DNA of 64,000 bases from Escarpia spicata (Eukaryota; Annelida; Polychaeta; Sabellida; Siboglinidae), in the NCBI GenBank assembly GCA_963995525.1, contig OZ023205.1, positions 41,500,879-41,564,878 of the forward strand, in the 5' to 3' direction. Under the pieces are notes generated by a model. It made no database searches. It was not told the origin of the DNA and saw nothing but the letters and a program-made list of their open reading frames with translations. The position numbers were made by a program, and so were the translations under genes. Below, one piece after another: positions 11,291 through 21,900 of the stretch (its first letter is position 1; the number at the start of each line of letters is the position of its first letter).

Positions 11291-14134
11291 TTGCATCTAT
11301 TTAAACTAAATTCGCAGGGGGGACTCGCAGAGAAGCCTGAAACTGGAGGCAAAGATAAAGAAAGCAAAAATAATTCAGCAAAGAACAATCTGGAAAACTG
11401 TTCTGAAGCTGGGTATAAATGTGTTTGTTTAAATGCAAGGAGTATAGTAAACAAAAGAAATGAACTAAACATTATGGTAGAAGATATTGACCCTCACATA
11501 ATAGGTATAACCGAATCATGGGCAACCACCGATATATCAGATGCCGAATTGGGACTGACAGGATATGTAATGTTTAGGAAAGATATAATAGGAAGAAGGG
11601 GAGGTGGAGTTATTTTATATATTAAAGAATATATCCAGGCTAATTAAATAAAATTAGACAGAGAAGCAGATTGCGAAGAAGCTGTTTGGTGTAACATAGT
11701 TACAGGAAACTCAACGTTAACGGTTGGATTAGTTTATCGAAGTCCAAACATAAGCATAGAAGAGAATGACAAAATACAAAACGCTATGAGTGAAGTGAGC
11801 AAACGGGAATGTGTTGTTATGGAGGATTTTAACTATGGGCATATAAAATGGAAATCTCTACAGAATATGGGTAGTGAGGACCACAAGCTTTTAGTTTTAG
11901 TACAAGATAGTTTCCTTTCTCAACATGTGCTAGAACCAACGAGGGGAGAGAATGTGTTAGACTTAGTTTTGTCCTCACAGAATGAATTAGTTGACAATGT
12001 TAAATTATGTGAGCCTCTGGGAAGTAGTGATCACAACCAGATACATTTTACCATCAAAGTAAAATCAGAAAGAAATAATAAAAAGCAGTTCAGGCGAAAT
12101 TTTCACAAAGAAAAATATAAGGGAATGAGGAAATATTTAGCAAAGATACACTGGAATAACACACTGAAGAATAAGACAGCAACATAATGCTGGAATATCT
12201 TAAAGAATGAAATAGAGTTCATCGTAGATAAATTTGTTCCCTTCAAAAAACAAGGGAAACGGACCAGAAAGAAATACTTATCGAAAGAAGCCATTAGAAA
12301 AATTAAGTATAAACAAATGATGTCGATGTCATATAGACGTACTGGAAATGACGAAGACTACAACATTTATAAAGAAGAACTAAACCAAGCTACAGCTGAA
12401 ATTAGAAATTCAAAGAGAAGCTATGAACATAAATTAGCTTGTAATATAAAACATGACAGCAAGAGTTTTTAGGCGTACGTTCGAAGCAAACAGAAAGTTC
12501 AGGATAACGTCGGATAGTGCTGGAAATATAATATCAGAAGGATTCTTAATGGTAGAAGACCTGAATGAGTATTTTATTTCAGTGTTTACCAGAGAAGACA
12601 CTAGTTCACTGCCTGTACCAGAGGCTAAGTTCAAGGGGGCAGAATCAGACTATTTAAGACAGTTAATTGTAACCCCAGAAATGGTAGCTAAGAAAATAAG
12701 GGCTATGAAGGATATTTAATCACCTGGAGTGGATGATATTCCACCGAAACTACTATTGGAAATTGTAGTACAAATTAGCATACCGCTTGCAACAGTTTTC
12801 AACTTGTCATTAGAAGAGGAAGTCGGTCCTTTAGAATGGAAAGAAGCAAACATCAACGAGTCAACTAATTATAGACCAGTTAGTTTAACATCGGTGATTT
12901 GTAAATTATTAGAAAGTCTAATTAAAGATCACATGGTGGATTTTCTTATTAAACATAACTTGATAAACACTTCTCAACATGGGTTTCTAAAAGCGAGGTC
13001 ATGCTTAACAAATATGTTATGTTTTTGGAATATATCACTAAGTGAGTAGATGATGGATCACCAGTAGATATCATCTACTTAGATTTTCAAAAAGCTTTCG
13101 ACAAAGTGCCACATCAAAGATTACTGCTTAAACTAAAGGCCCATGGCATATGAAATGGTATAATTAACTGGATAGAAAAATGGCTGATTGACAGAAGACA
13201 ACGGGTAGTTGTTGATGGGGAGGCTTCAAACTGGAAATCAGTTTTGAGTGGGGTTCCACAAGGATCAGTAATGGGACCTATATTATTCTTAATATATATA
13301 TATATAAACGATTTGGACGATGATATAGCTAGCAAAGTGTTGAAATTTGCAGATGATACAAAAGTGTTTAAAAGTGATGGAGATAGACAGCATTTACACG
13401 ATGATCTTTACAGGTTGATCAAATGGCCTGAAAAGTGGCAAACGTTGTTTAATTTTGGGAAATGTAAATGCCTTCACACAGGACATGGGAACGAATATGT
13501 AGAATATACAATGTACTAAGTACTACTGTAAAAGAAAAAGACTTAGGGCTGACAATTAGTGATGACATGAAGGTTTCAGAGCAGTGTGGAATTGCAGCTT
13601 CAAAAAGAAATGAAATCCTTGGATTGAATAGGCGAAATATAGCATATAAATAAAAAGAACTAATAATACCGCTGTACAACACAATAGTTGGGCCTCATTT
13701 AGAATATTGTATACAAGCATGGAGGCCATACCGCAAGAAGGACATAGATATGCTAGAAAGAGAACAGAGGAGAGCGACTAAAATGATACCAAAACTGAGG
13801 GATCTTAGTTATGAAAAACGCCTAAAAAATGTGGTTTAACAACACTAGAGACCAGGACATTGAGATAAGATCAGATAGAAGTGTTTAAAATATTGAATGG
13901 TTATGAAAATATTGATAGAAATATGTATTTTCAGTTAAGAAAGATAGAAAGACTAGAGGACATGCAGTCACATTAGTAAAGGAGCAGCGTAGATTAGACG
14001 TAAGAAAGTTCTCATTTTCACAAAGGAGTGCGAATGAATGGAAGAGATTATCTGATGATTGTGTGGGTGCCAGTAGTCTGAATATGTTTAAAAATAAAAT
14101 CGACACATACTTCAGAAGGGCTGGATATATATAA
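11291..14134 (+). pseudogene. CR1-like LINE ORF2: APE endonuclease and reverse transcriptase
   Basis: 11291-11647 and 11786-12187 carry the apurinic-type endonuclease (LNARSIVNKRNEL, ITESWA, RRGGGV, DFNY), split by TAA at 11645-11647. 12453-12719 and 12729-13049 carry the linker and the start of the RT (YRPVSLTSV, QHGFLK). 13075-13520 has LDFQKAFDKVPH, GVPQGSVMGP and the FADD catalytic box. The tail continues to a stop at 14132-14134. At least five stops or frameshifts are present. The domain order and FADD box place it in the CR1/Jockey superfamily, probably CR1. No 3' target-duplication or tail repeat was identified, so the 3' edge is only approximate. Confidence 0.88.
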
Positions 14135-14514
14135 AACGGTTGAACTCTCGATAAACCAAAGAGCTTCCTTGTCCACCTGCCATCTAGAGTTAATTCTCTG
14201 GATGGCAATCTTGTTAAATCGTGTCAAGAGAAGAAATTTGTTAAGCACGTGCTCATTACCGAGGGCACTATCCGATAAAAACCATTAATTCTCGATAGTC
14301 TATCCTGCAATGTCACCAACAGTGCAATTTTTCTTGAGAGAACAAAGCACCGAGGCCACACTTATCTCAATTATCATAACCATATGTTTTTAATAAATGT
14401 CGCCCTCAAAACCTGGAGAGTAAGGACAATAGTTTGCCGCTGTCTAATTCAAGAGAGCTTGATGCTTTCTAATAAATTCCCTCAACTGCACAGGAATTGA
14501 TCTGAGCATGTTTT
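14135..14514. other. Possible LINE 3' region, no gene seen
   Basis: Moderately AT-rich. It may hold the CR1 3' untranslated region. No repeat tail or recognisable gene. Confidence 0.35.
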
Positions 14515-14730
14515 ATGCGCGCGTGCGCGCACACACATGCGCGCACACACCATACACACCAAGCGCACATACACGCACACACACACGATCCGCACTACAC
14601 ACGCATGTACACACACACGTTCAAAACTAATCATGCGCGAAACGCACACACGCGCAAACACACACGTGCTCACGCACGCACACACCACATACACACGCGT
14701 TCGCGCGCGCACTCACACTCACCAATGCAC
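14515..14730. repeat. CA-rich imperfect microsatellite
   Basis: ACACAC and GCGCAC alternating purine-pyrimidine sequence of about 200 bp. The reading frames on both strands here only translate the repeat. Confidence 0.95.
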
Positions 14731-15069
14731 TAGCAGTTCGCAAATCAACAAAGTGTACACACAAACAATTATACAATGCAATGAAAACATCTTGTTTTAC
14801 TCTTGTTTCGTATTTGCAAGCAGTCCGGGTCTTCATAGCGCTGTGTGTAATAATAAATACATAGTTACGAATGCGAATGTTTTATCGGGTGTTCGGGATA
14901 TAAGTGTAAAACAGGTACGGTGCCTGATATTAGTAATTAAAATAAGTTATTCCAAACTGTTAACGTATTACATTACAATTTTACGAATTAATATGAGGAG
15001 TGGGTATAAAATATTGTTCATAAGTACATTATTATTATTTGACAAGGTAGTCGATCGTTGTAAATGTTG

Positions 15070-15185
15070 CAGATAAAGATGAGTGTGCCAGTCAACCGAA
15101 TCAGATGGTACATGCTTTGAAGGAGTAAACTCGTGCAAATGTGTTTGCAATCGTGGATATACAAAAAACACGTGTGAAATAGGCA
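15070..15185 (+). pseudogene. EGF-like exon relic 1
   Basis: After an acceptor-like TTGCAG, the exon reads DKDEC in phase 1, the usual start of a calcium-binding EGF exon. A frame break follows near 15100, and the second frame reads GTCFEGVNSCKC and NRGYTKNTCE. The six-cysteine EGF pattern is nearly complete if the frameshift is ignored. EGF modules usually sit in secreted or membrane proteins. No flanking exons other than the next entry were found, so this is probably a relic. Confidence 0.6.
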
Positions 15186-15227
15186 CAAAGCAATCGCTAC
15201 ATGTACTTGGTTAGTGACACAATTTCT

Positions 15228-15312
15228 TAACGACGCAACATGCGTGGACCGAATCAATTCGCTTAAGTGCGACTGTAGTCCCGGTTATCTTGAAAATAGC
15301 TGCGAAACAGGT
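15228..15312 (+). pseudogene. EGF-like exon relic 2
   Basis: Reads DATCVDRINSLKCDCSPGYL then SCETG, followed at once by GTAATA as a possible donor. The end phase (1) matches the EGF exon class of relic 1. The first two cysteines are missing, so the domain is incomplete. Confidence 0.55.
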
Positions 15313-15824
15313 AATAACATAGTGTTGTTGACTATTTTTTTGAAACACTTTTTGATAGGTCGATATAGACATATATGTGTCAATATTGCACACAAACACT
15401 TGTGCGCATGCGCACACAAACACCTATATATCAAGGTCTGCTTTTTTATGAGAAACTGCAGGAAACATTCCAGGGTTTCACATTAACTCCCATAAAGCAT
15501 TTGTCCAGTAGGACAACTAGTAATTTATGTTTACTTGTTCCAACAGAAACTTACTTGTCCACCAAAAAAATGCTGTAAACATAAAACGCCAATGGTATTG
15601 CCGTAACTGGCTATGGGATTGTATCTTCAAAATTACGAACGTTGTTACAGGCTTACTAACCACAAACTGGCGGGCAGTATACCTTCAACATAGTTAATCA
15701 AGTCTTAAAAACATTATATTAATTAATAAATTAAAAACTAGGAACAGACTGCCTCCATGTAACTAATTAAAATGCAAAGGTAAACCTGTCGTGACATTTT
15801 ACTGAACACAATTTGATATGAACA
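15313..15824. other. No gene recognised
   Basis: AT-rich. I see no coding pattern beyond short chance frames. Confidence 0.4.
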
Positions 15825-16313
15825 CTATGTACAACCATCATCGCAAGACAGGGCTGTTTGCCGTGCAAAACTAGCCATGGCAGATCTCCTACGCGAAGTG
15901 CGGAAGTTAGCTGAGTCAAACAAGTAATTGACTTCGCCTGTCGCGACTAAATGAGAACAGCGTAAATACCCGCCCCAATTTGAAGATGGATAAACGACTT
16001 CTGGAAATCCCAATATATAATTACCTGTTTGCCCATTAGCACGAGCAGCTGATCGGTATTGTGTATTCGAAGAATTGCTTCTACTTCCTAAACATTGTAT
16101 CTGACACGAGCCACGGTTTGTGAAATTAGTTGTATTAAGACCACCTGACCTGCCGACAACCACGTAAACACCTGGCGCGCGAGGATGTGTACAACGTTCT
16201 GAGTGATCATCTCTGCTACTAATGCAAAATATTGTTTGTAATAAATTCCATATACAGTTTTGTAATTGGTCCAAGCAGCGTATGCTACTTGGTAATTTTG
16301 TTGATATATACAA
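15825..16313 (-). CDS. Unrecognised open frame of 162 codons
   Basis: An uninterrupted minus-strand frame, long for this AT-rich region and richer in Ser, Asn, Thr and Gly towards the middle. It includes a Cys pair (GSCQIQC) and two N-X-T/S sites. I do not recognise a family. No acceptor or signal peptide is evident at the start. It may be one exon of a decayed gene or a chance frame. Confidence 0.25.
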   Translation of the reverse strand: MYISTKLPSSIRCLDQLQNCIWNLLQTIFCISSRDDHSERCTHPRAPGVYVVVGRSGGLNTTNFTNRGSCQIQCLGSRSNSSNTQYRSAARANGQTGNYILGFPEVVYPSSNWGGYLRCSHLVATGEVNYLFDSANFRTSRRRSAMASFARQTALSCDDGCT

Positions 16314-16546
16314 CCAATATAATTATTTAAGCAATTGAATATTGTTATGAAATTATACACATTTATTTTGAATGTATGTATGTCCATACATTATTCAAAT
16401 AGGGAACATACTTTTTTGATATATTCCGAAAGGAACACAACTCTTAGCGGGTGCATGCGTGTGTGCTATCATGCTTGAAACACAACACCATATTTATTGA
16501 CTAAAGAAGGTACCAATGAATAATGACATGGCTTGCGGTTTTTTAC

Positions 16547-16625
16547 AACTTCACCAGCAGTCGCGAACATACGGGTCATTACGACCACGCCATTGGCTCG
16601 TACATGCATGATATGACAACCATGT
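16547..16625 (+). repeat. Repeat D copy 2
   Basis: Shares CGGGTCATTACGANCACGCC and CGTACATGCATGA with 1930-2037 in the same orientation. Confidence 0.75.
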
Positions 16626-16770
16626 CATCGGTTCGATCGATGATGATGATCTTGTTGTTAATTAAACACGGTGCCAATCAATAACGAAAGTATTATATGT
16701 AATCGACGCTGAAAGTAAATATGAATCAGTGTCGATGAGTAGGCGGGCTATCTGAAGGTTCTCCATCTCA

Positions 16771-16890
16771 TCAGAAGTCATAGATGACGTCGCGGTTCTT
16801 GACGATCTCAAGCACGGCCTCGAACTCAGCGTAAGCGACGACTTTCACGGTTGTCGTCAGTGCATCGCGGAAATGATTCTCGATGCGTAT
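16771..16890 (-). pseudogene. Polinton major capsid protein, last 39 codons
   Basis: The minus strand reads VVAYAEFEAVLEIVK and ends IYDF-stop (stop at 16771-16773). This closely matches the end of the capsid gene at 63300-63423, VVAYAEFETLLEIDK and IYDF. Only the C-terminal tail of the second jelly roll remains. Confidence 0.85.
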
Positions 16891-16998
16891 TATCTTATGT
16901 TTCGCTATCACAGCTTTTTGATGAAGGCTTTTGCGAACGGTTTCGACACTGATTTAGTGGCAAACGATTGTCGTGTGTTTGATACTTTAAACAGTTGA
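16885..16998 (+). pseudogene. Polinton adenain-like protease, C-terminal tail
   Basis: The plus strand reads YLMFRYH, then FDTDLVANDCRVFD and a stop at 16996-16998. The same tail is present at 63577-63670 (YLMFRCR, then VANHCRVFDW). It abuts the capsid tail on the opposite strand, so the two pieces lie end to end in opposite orientations, unlike the co-directional order at 63 kb. Confidence 0.75.
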
Positions 16999-17194
16999 CA
17001 TACAGTACATTGTAGTACCGTGTTTTGACACTGATTCATGTTTACTTTCGACGACGATTGTATACATGTGTATAGTATAGCTTCGTTTGTTTTGCAAGTT
17101 GTTTCGCTACTGTTTGACATTTGGTGCTTGTTTCGCTATTGATCGGCACCGTATTTCACTGATAACAAGGTCATCATTATCGATCGAGACGATG

Positions 17195-17440
17195 GCGTGG
17201 TTGTCATATCATGCATGTACGAGTCAATGCCGTGGTGGTACCAGACTCGTAAACAGACCGTGTTTCATTGACAAGAAAATATCGTCATCATCGATCGAGC
17301 CTATGCCGCGGTTGTCAAACACCCGTAAACCCTGACCACTGGCGTGGTGTTAAGTCACCTGTAAGGCGAATCATGCATGTACGAGCCAATGGCTTGGCCT
17401 TAATGACCCGTAAGCTCACGACCGCTGGCGAGGTGGTAAA
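17195..17440 (-). repeat. Repeat D copies 3 and 4, inverted
   Basis: 17341-17440 is the reverse complement of most of 1930-2037, including GGCGTGGTGTTAAGTCACC and ATGACCCGTA. 17195-17235 is a shorter diverged copy around ATCATGCATGTACGAG. Both lie in a mosaic of short related blocks from about 17100 to 17460. Confidence 0.7.
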
Positions 17441-17460
17441 ACACCCGCCAGTCATATAAT

Positions 17461-18290
17461 TAATAGCTTGTATCTTCTTTAATCAATAACATATGTTTTG
17501 TGTTTCATGCATGATATCACACGGTGTGGAAGTCATTGTGTCGTTATACGCTTGTATATTTAGTCAATAAAATATGTGTGCACTCGTATACTACCATGTT
17601 GTGTTTTTTTCTTCATACGTGCACTTATGCGATGAGACACAACGATAGATGACCCTTACATACACACGCACGCAATGATATATACGATATGTATACCCAC
17701 TAGGATGCGCTCATTACCCACCCGTCAGCCCACTCGTACCGATGGCGGACGGTAGTCCTATATTAAGATGTGGTGTTGTGTTTAATTTACATAAATTAAT
17801 TCGTTTTTCCTACTGTATACCTCAATAAGATGCTCATGACCCCTTCACTACTCCTGTCCTATACTAGACCAAGCCACCAACCCGCCCGTGCCGTCAGGGG
17901 CGCTACCTACTTCCGGCCACGTGACTACTACGATCTCAACACCAAAAGCTGAGTCAAAATCTTAGAATGTCATCATGCCTCCACCGTTAAGGTCTAAGAT
18001 GGCCCGAAGAACTACTGGTAATAAACCTATATAATGCTTTAGTAACTGCTCCATAACAATTAGCTGCTCGTGAAAAATTTTCATATCTATTCTAATTAAT
18101 TGAAGGCTTTCACAAAGATTGTTAGTTCTTTCATCATAATTAAATTTGCATTCTGAGTTAAACTACCATTTCAAGTATTTTCTAAGGAATGTGTATGCAG
18201 GATGAGAACAATATTTACTTTATTGTACGCATGCATTTGAATAGACAAGACTACTTGTGAAACATCACCAAAGATAGGTAGACGAGAATA
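17461..18290. other. No gene recognised
   Basis: Mixed-composition DNA without a convincing frame, directly downstream of the cysteine-rich peptide gene on the minus strand. Confidence 0.4.
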
Positions 18291-18294
18291 CCAC

Positions 18295-18300
18295 TTTATT
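18295..18300 (-). terminator. Poly(A) signal of the cysteine-rich peptide gene
   Basis: TTTATT on the plus strand is AATAAA on the minus strand, about 137 bp after the stop codon at 18437-18439. Confidence 0.65.
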
Positions 18301-18436
18301 TCAATCACCAAACATCAGTGACAGGCGACAATTAATGAAACATAACACAGTAAGAATATCCGTTAGGTTCTGCTTTGATCTTGTGATCGTTATTGCAATA
18401 CAATCATAAAATCATCGACCTCGTCCGTGTGTACGT

Positions 18437-19424
18437 TTACATGTCACTGCCGTCGCAGCACATGCACGCACCGTAGACTGCATTCCTGCAGTAGCACATG
18501 GAGCAGTGCTTGCAGATCTTCTTGCATGAATCGTACTTGCACTTGGCATGGCAAATCACACCTGCAACAGCGAGAGGCATAATAAGATTTAACAAGACAA
18601 GATTGCCATTGTCACAAACTCCAGATGGCATGGGGACAAGGAAGCCTTTGGCGTATCGAAAGTCCAACAATTTTCCATTTCGTCTACGTATAACCCGCCC
18701 CCCCAGATAGCTGTTGATTTATGTTTGAACATATTCAAACTGCTAGCATTAGCATGCACAATCATCAGACACTGAACACATGCACAAACATTGCTTGGAA
18801 TTACATCTCCTTTTACACATTTTCGAATCTAAGCTTATTACGAATTAAGCAGACAATTAACAAACAGTGATATTCTAACAATACTGTCAGTTTGACACTT
18901 TTGCACAGTTATGAGTTTACGTCTATTGCATAGTACGAACATAACTTCCAGAAACAGATCCCGAATAGCTTTCTATGAGTAATCTATGCCACTAAAGATA
19001 TAAAAGTGCATCATCGAAGAATTGATAACACCCATGCAATTAAAATTATACTATCATTTTAAGGAGATATGCCTATACATCAATGTATAACTTTAACTAC
19101 TTTGAATATTATAATTTAGAGTGATCTCCTAAACTTAATTGTTTGCTGGTCTACTTTGCGAAAAATTAATTGTATCCCTCTCTGTATATATATATATATA
19201 TATCTACATAATTATATATTGCTAATTGAATTACTATCAAAAGTAAGCTAATTTCAGTATTTCAACGACAATCTTAAGATTCTGTAAGATATAAGTCTTA
19301 AGTGAAACACTATGTACTATTATGATCTTTGTGAGACGAATATCGATAACCACACACCTTCGCTAGCCTGAGGCATGACGAGAGCGATAATGCAAATAGC
19401 AGCGATGAAGACGACGATCTTCAT
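18437..19424 (-). CDS. Secreted cysteine-rich peptide, two coding exons
   Basis: Coding exon 1 runs 19424-19358 and starts at ATG 19424-19422. It encodes a typical signal peptide: Met-Lys, then a run of about 15 hydrophobic residues, ending in a small-residue cleavage-like site. A GT donor lies at 19357-19356. Coding exon 2 starts at 18561 after TTGCAG and stops at 18437. The phases fit (1/1) and give 63 residues in all. The mature part is about 40 residues with 10 cysteines spaced C-3-C-4-C-3-C-2-C-2-C-1-C-7-C-1-CC, is Lys-rich in its first half and has an acidic tail. An acceptor (AACAG, exon from 19445) just upstream of the ATG suggests a 5'UTR intron, and AATAAA follows. The role is unknown: antimicrobial, toxin-like, metal-binding or signalling peptides all fit. 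I recognise no exact family. This is the most intact host gene in the window. Confidence 0.8.
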
Positions 19425-19445
19425 TCTGACGAGTTCTTGTGCGAT
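19425..19445 (-). other. 5' untranslated part of the coding first exon
   Basis: Follows a polypyrimidine-poor but usable acceptor (CTAAACAG) and runs into the ATG. It implies a further upstream non-coding exon, which I could not place. Confidence 0.45.
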
Positions 19446-20232
19446 CTGTTTAGAAATAATAATGTGTTGTTAATATAACTAATCAGAATTTAAAGTCGTA
19501 CATAGAAACAATATATTAAAATTAAATATAGTAAATGTTGTCGGTTAATGGCTGTTGTTTAGATCATGCATGCTACCATATATGGCACTATGGCAGGTCG
19601 CCATGTCCGGCTAGCAGAATAATAAACGTATGGCATACGGATATAATACTTAGTCCGTTGTGCCGTTTTATCTTAAAATTGCACATTAGAGAAATGGGGG
19701 AGAGATAGTGAGGGGGGAGGAGAGAGAGGGAGACGGAGAAGGTAAGGGATAATATTGAGGGTGAGAGTATCTGAGCCTTCATTCTCGTGCGAGAGTTGAG
19801 AAAAGTGATACATGATGTAAACGGCATGTTGAATAACTGGAAATTTGCATTTAAATATTGACGATCTCAATGTGCAACCGTAATCGCCCGGATCATAGAT
19901 AAGCCGCTTCCATATAGATCGATTGTTTATTAGGGATGTAAGATTGTTCACATATCAGTTTGGTATAATTGTATTTATCTCTATTTTCCTCTGGCTTTCC
20001 TGCCCAGAATCAGTGCAGACGGAGGCATCTCAAACTAATCCTGTTCGTGATGTTTATGAACATCTCCTTAACCTTCTTTCTTTGTGAACCTGTTGCTCCC
20101 GTCGACATTAATGTAGGCCTATTTGCCGAGTATTCTGGGGTGCTTGCGTGTTTACATGTAGTATAGTGATTGATCAATCACTGAGATGGATCTAATGTAC
20201 GCGACTCACCATCCACGGACTGTTGAGTTATA
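19446..20232. other. Intergenic, possible promoter side of the peptide gene
   Basis: Includes a GA-rich tract at about 19690-19760. No recognisable TATA box or gene was found. Confidence 0.35.
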
Positions 20233-20926
20233 ATATGCAGTTGTTTGTAAACGCCCTACAACCATTTTGGACGTGGTTTTCGTCGCGTCATAATATCGTT
20301 GTATAAATTGAATAAATAAAATGTTATCACGATTCATCGACGTTGATTTTGCATCGTCGTCTAGTGTGCGCTACTATACGTCAAACGCCGACCCGCGTGT
20401 AATATAAGCCGCAAGGTGAACCCATTTTATGTTTAGTCCCGCTCGGGGATTAAGGATTATTGATAATCAGGGTACGCGATATGTTGCACCTCCAAGAAAA
20501 AGTTTAACTCAAAATTTGTGTCAGTTTAAAAGGTTAACTCCCGTTTATGTTGGACTATGCTGTTTCGTTCGGGAGGAGTAATTTTGAATCTGGACCAATC
20601 CCAGGGCTCAGTTGCGTCATGTGATGTAAACATGGCTGCCCCCATGGCGAAAGGAATATTGTTGTCTCGTCCTAAGGAAACCTTACATGTTTCGCACACG
20701 TCATCAATTACACCACCCAGCCGATTACAACTTATACAGTAGGTAGATATCGTGATTGTCAACACGTGGCTGTATTTGGAAGGTGACAATCATGACCAGA
20801 TACTTTTGCCTGCAATTTCAAATCAGCGACACAGCCACGTTCACAGCCACGAAATTGGCGCCTGACCAACGATATTTCATAACGTTGAGTTCACCAACAG
20901 TCATGCAAAGCACTTCTGCAATTAAC
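20233..20926. repeat. Repeat B, stand-alone copy
   Basis: About 690 bp closely matching 31495-32154, from ATATGCAGTTGTTTGTAAA to CACTTCTGCAATTAAC. The stand-alone copy has extra sequence near 20440-20520. Confidence 0.85.
20526..20789 (-). CDS. Conserved 87-codon frame in repeat B
   Basis: The same 87-codon frame is open in both B copies (here and 31752-32015), with about eight amino-acid differences. It has CISC and CETC motifs about 15 residues apart, which might bind zinc. In the A-B-A region B lies upstream of the A gene on the same strand, so this may be a 5' exon of the A-type protein. Function unknown. Confidence 0.4.
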   Translation of the reverse strand: MSPSKYSHVLTITISTYCISCNRLGGVIDDVCETCKVSLGRDNNIPFAMGAAMFTSHDATEPWDWSRFKITPPERNSIVQHKRELTF

Positions 20927-21354
20927 GTTGCCCTTTTTGTTAGTAAAACTGTTGAAATAGACTATGTTGTTATTGTGAATTTACGCACTTCACTTGGCAG
21001 GAGTTGTCACTGTCACACTCACATTGTTATTGTATGGTTGTACGTGCAAAGTTCGTGCATCGTCAAATTTCAAATGTGTAATATTCTCATTTAAATGATT
21101 CCACAAGATTTCTCATGCAGTTTATGACACTTTTATAATTTGTTGGATATCTTCATTATTTCCGACGTAAATCGACTTGATGGTCTCAGAAAAAGAGCAT
21201 TTACTGCTATTGAATTTCAGTCCATTTCTTTTGACCAGGAAACTCGTGGACTGTGTTTGTGTTATTGGAAAAATGGCAATATACCTGTATGTATTGAATA
21301 TATTTATGTGAAATAAAAAGTTATGTGATCCAAATTTTGTGATCAATATTAATT
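20927..21354. other. No gene recognised
   Basis: Unique-looking AT-rich DNA; the short frames here have no recognisable content. Confidence 0.35.
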
Positions 21355-21900
21355 GTCTCTATTTGACCATGACCTAATTAGTTGACCTTCACTGTGTATT
21401 TGACCTATTTACTGGGATTAATTACATCAATCGGGTGTAATTAATTCAGAAAAGGGTCTTTTCAATGTTGGAGGATAGAATATTGTCAATATATAATGAC
21501 TTTATTAAATAATTAATTGTGATGACCTAATTAGTTGACCCTGATTTAATATTTGACCTATTTACTTGGATTAATAACGTAAATCAGGTGTAATTAATTA
21601 GGAAAAATGCCTATTAAACTATGAGGTTGAACACTGTCAATATTGACTGTGAATATACTATGACTATGTCACTTTGTAAAATCTGTAATTTGGTGACTTA
21701 TATTTAATATCTAACCTACTTACAGGGATTAATGGCATGATTCAGCCGTAATTAATTAAGAAGTGAGCCAAACATTTTTAGGAATGAAACAAATCAACAT
21801 AAAATACATTGTGACCTGGTATGCATGACCTAATTAGTTGACCTACTTTTAACATTTGACCCATTTATGGGGATTAACAGGGTTAGCTGTATTCTGTTAT
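21355..21900. repeat. Tandem repeat, period about 150 bp, TGACC-rich
   Basis: Four diverged units are each headed by ATGACCTAATTAGTTGACC or a relative (near 21368, 21523, 21690 and 21826), followed by TTGACCTATTTACTGGGATT-like and GTAATTAATT blocks. Confidence 0.75.

Noticed and set aside
14482..14836. Long His/Thr- and Cys/Val-rich frames on both strands.
   Set aside because: They are translations of a CA-rich microsatellite; the same holds for 51723-52025.
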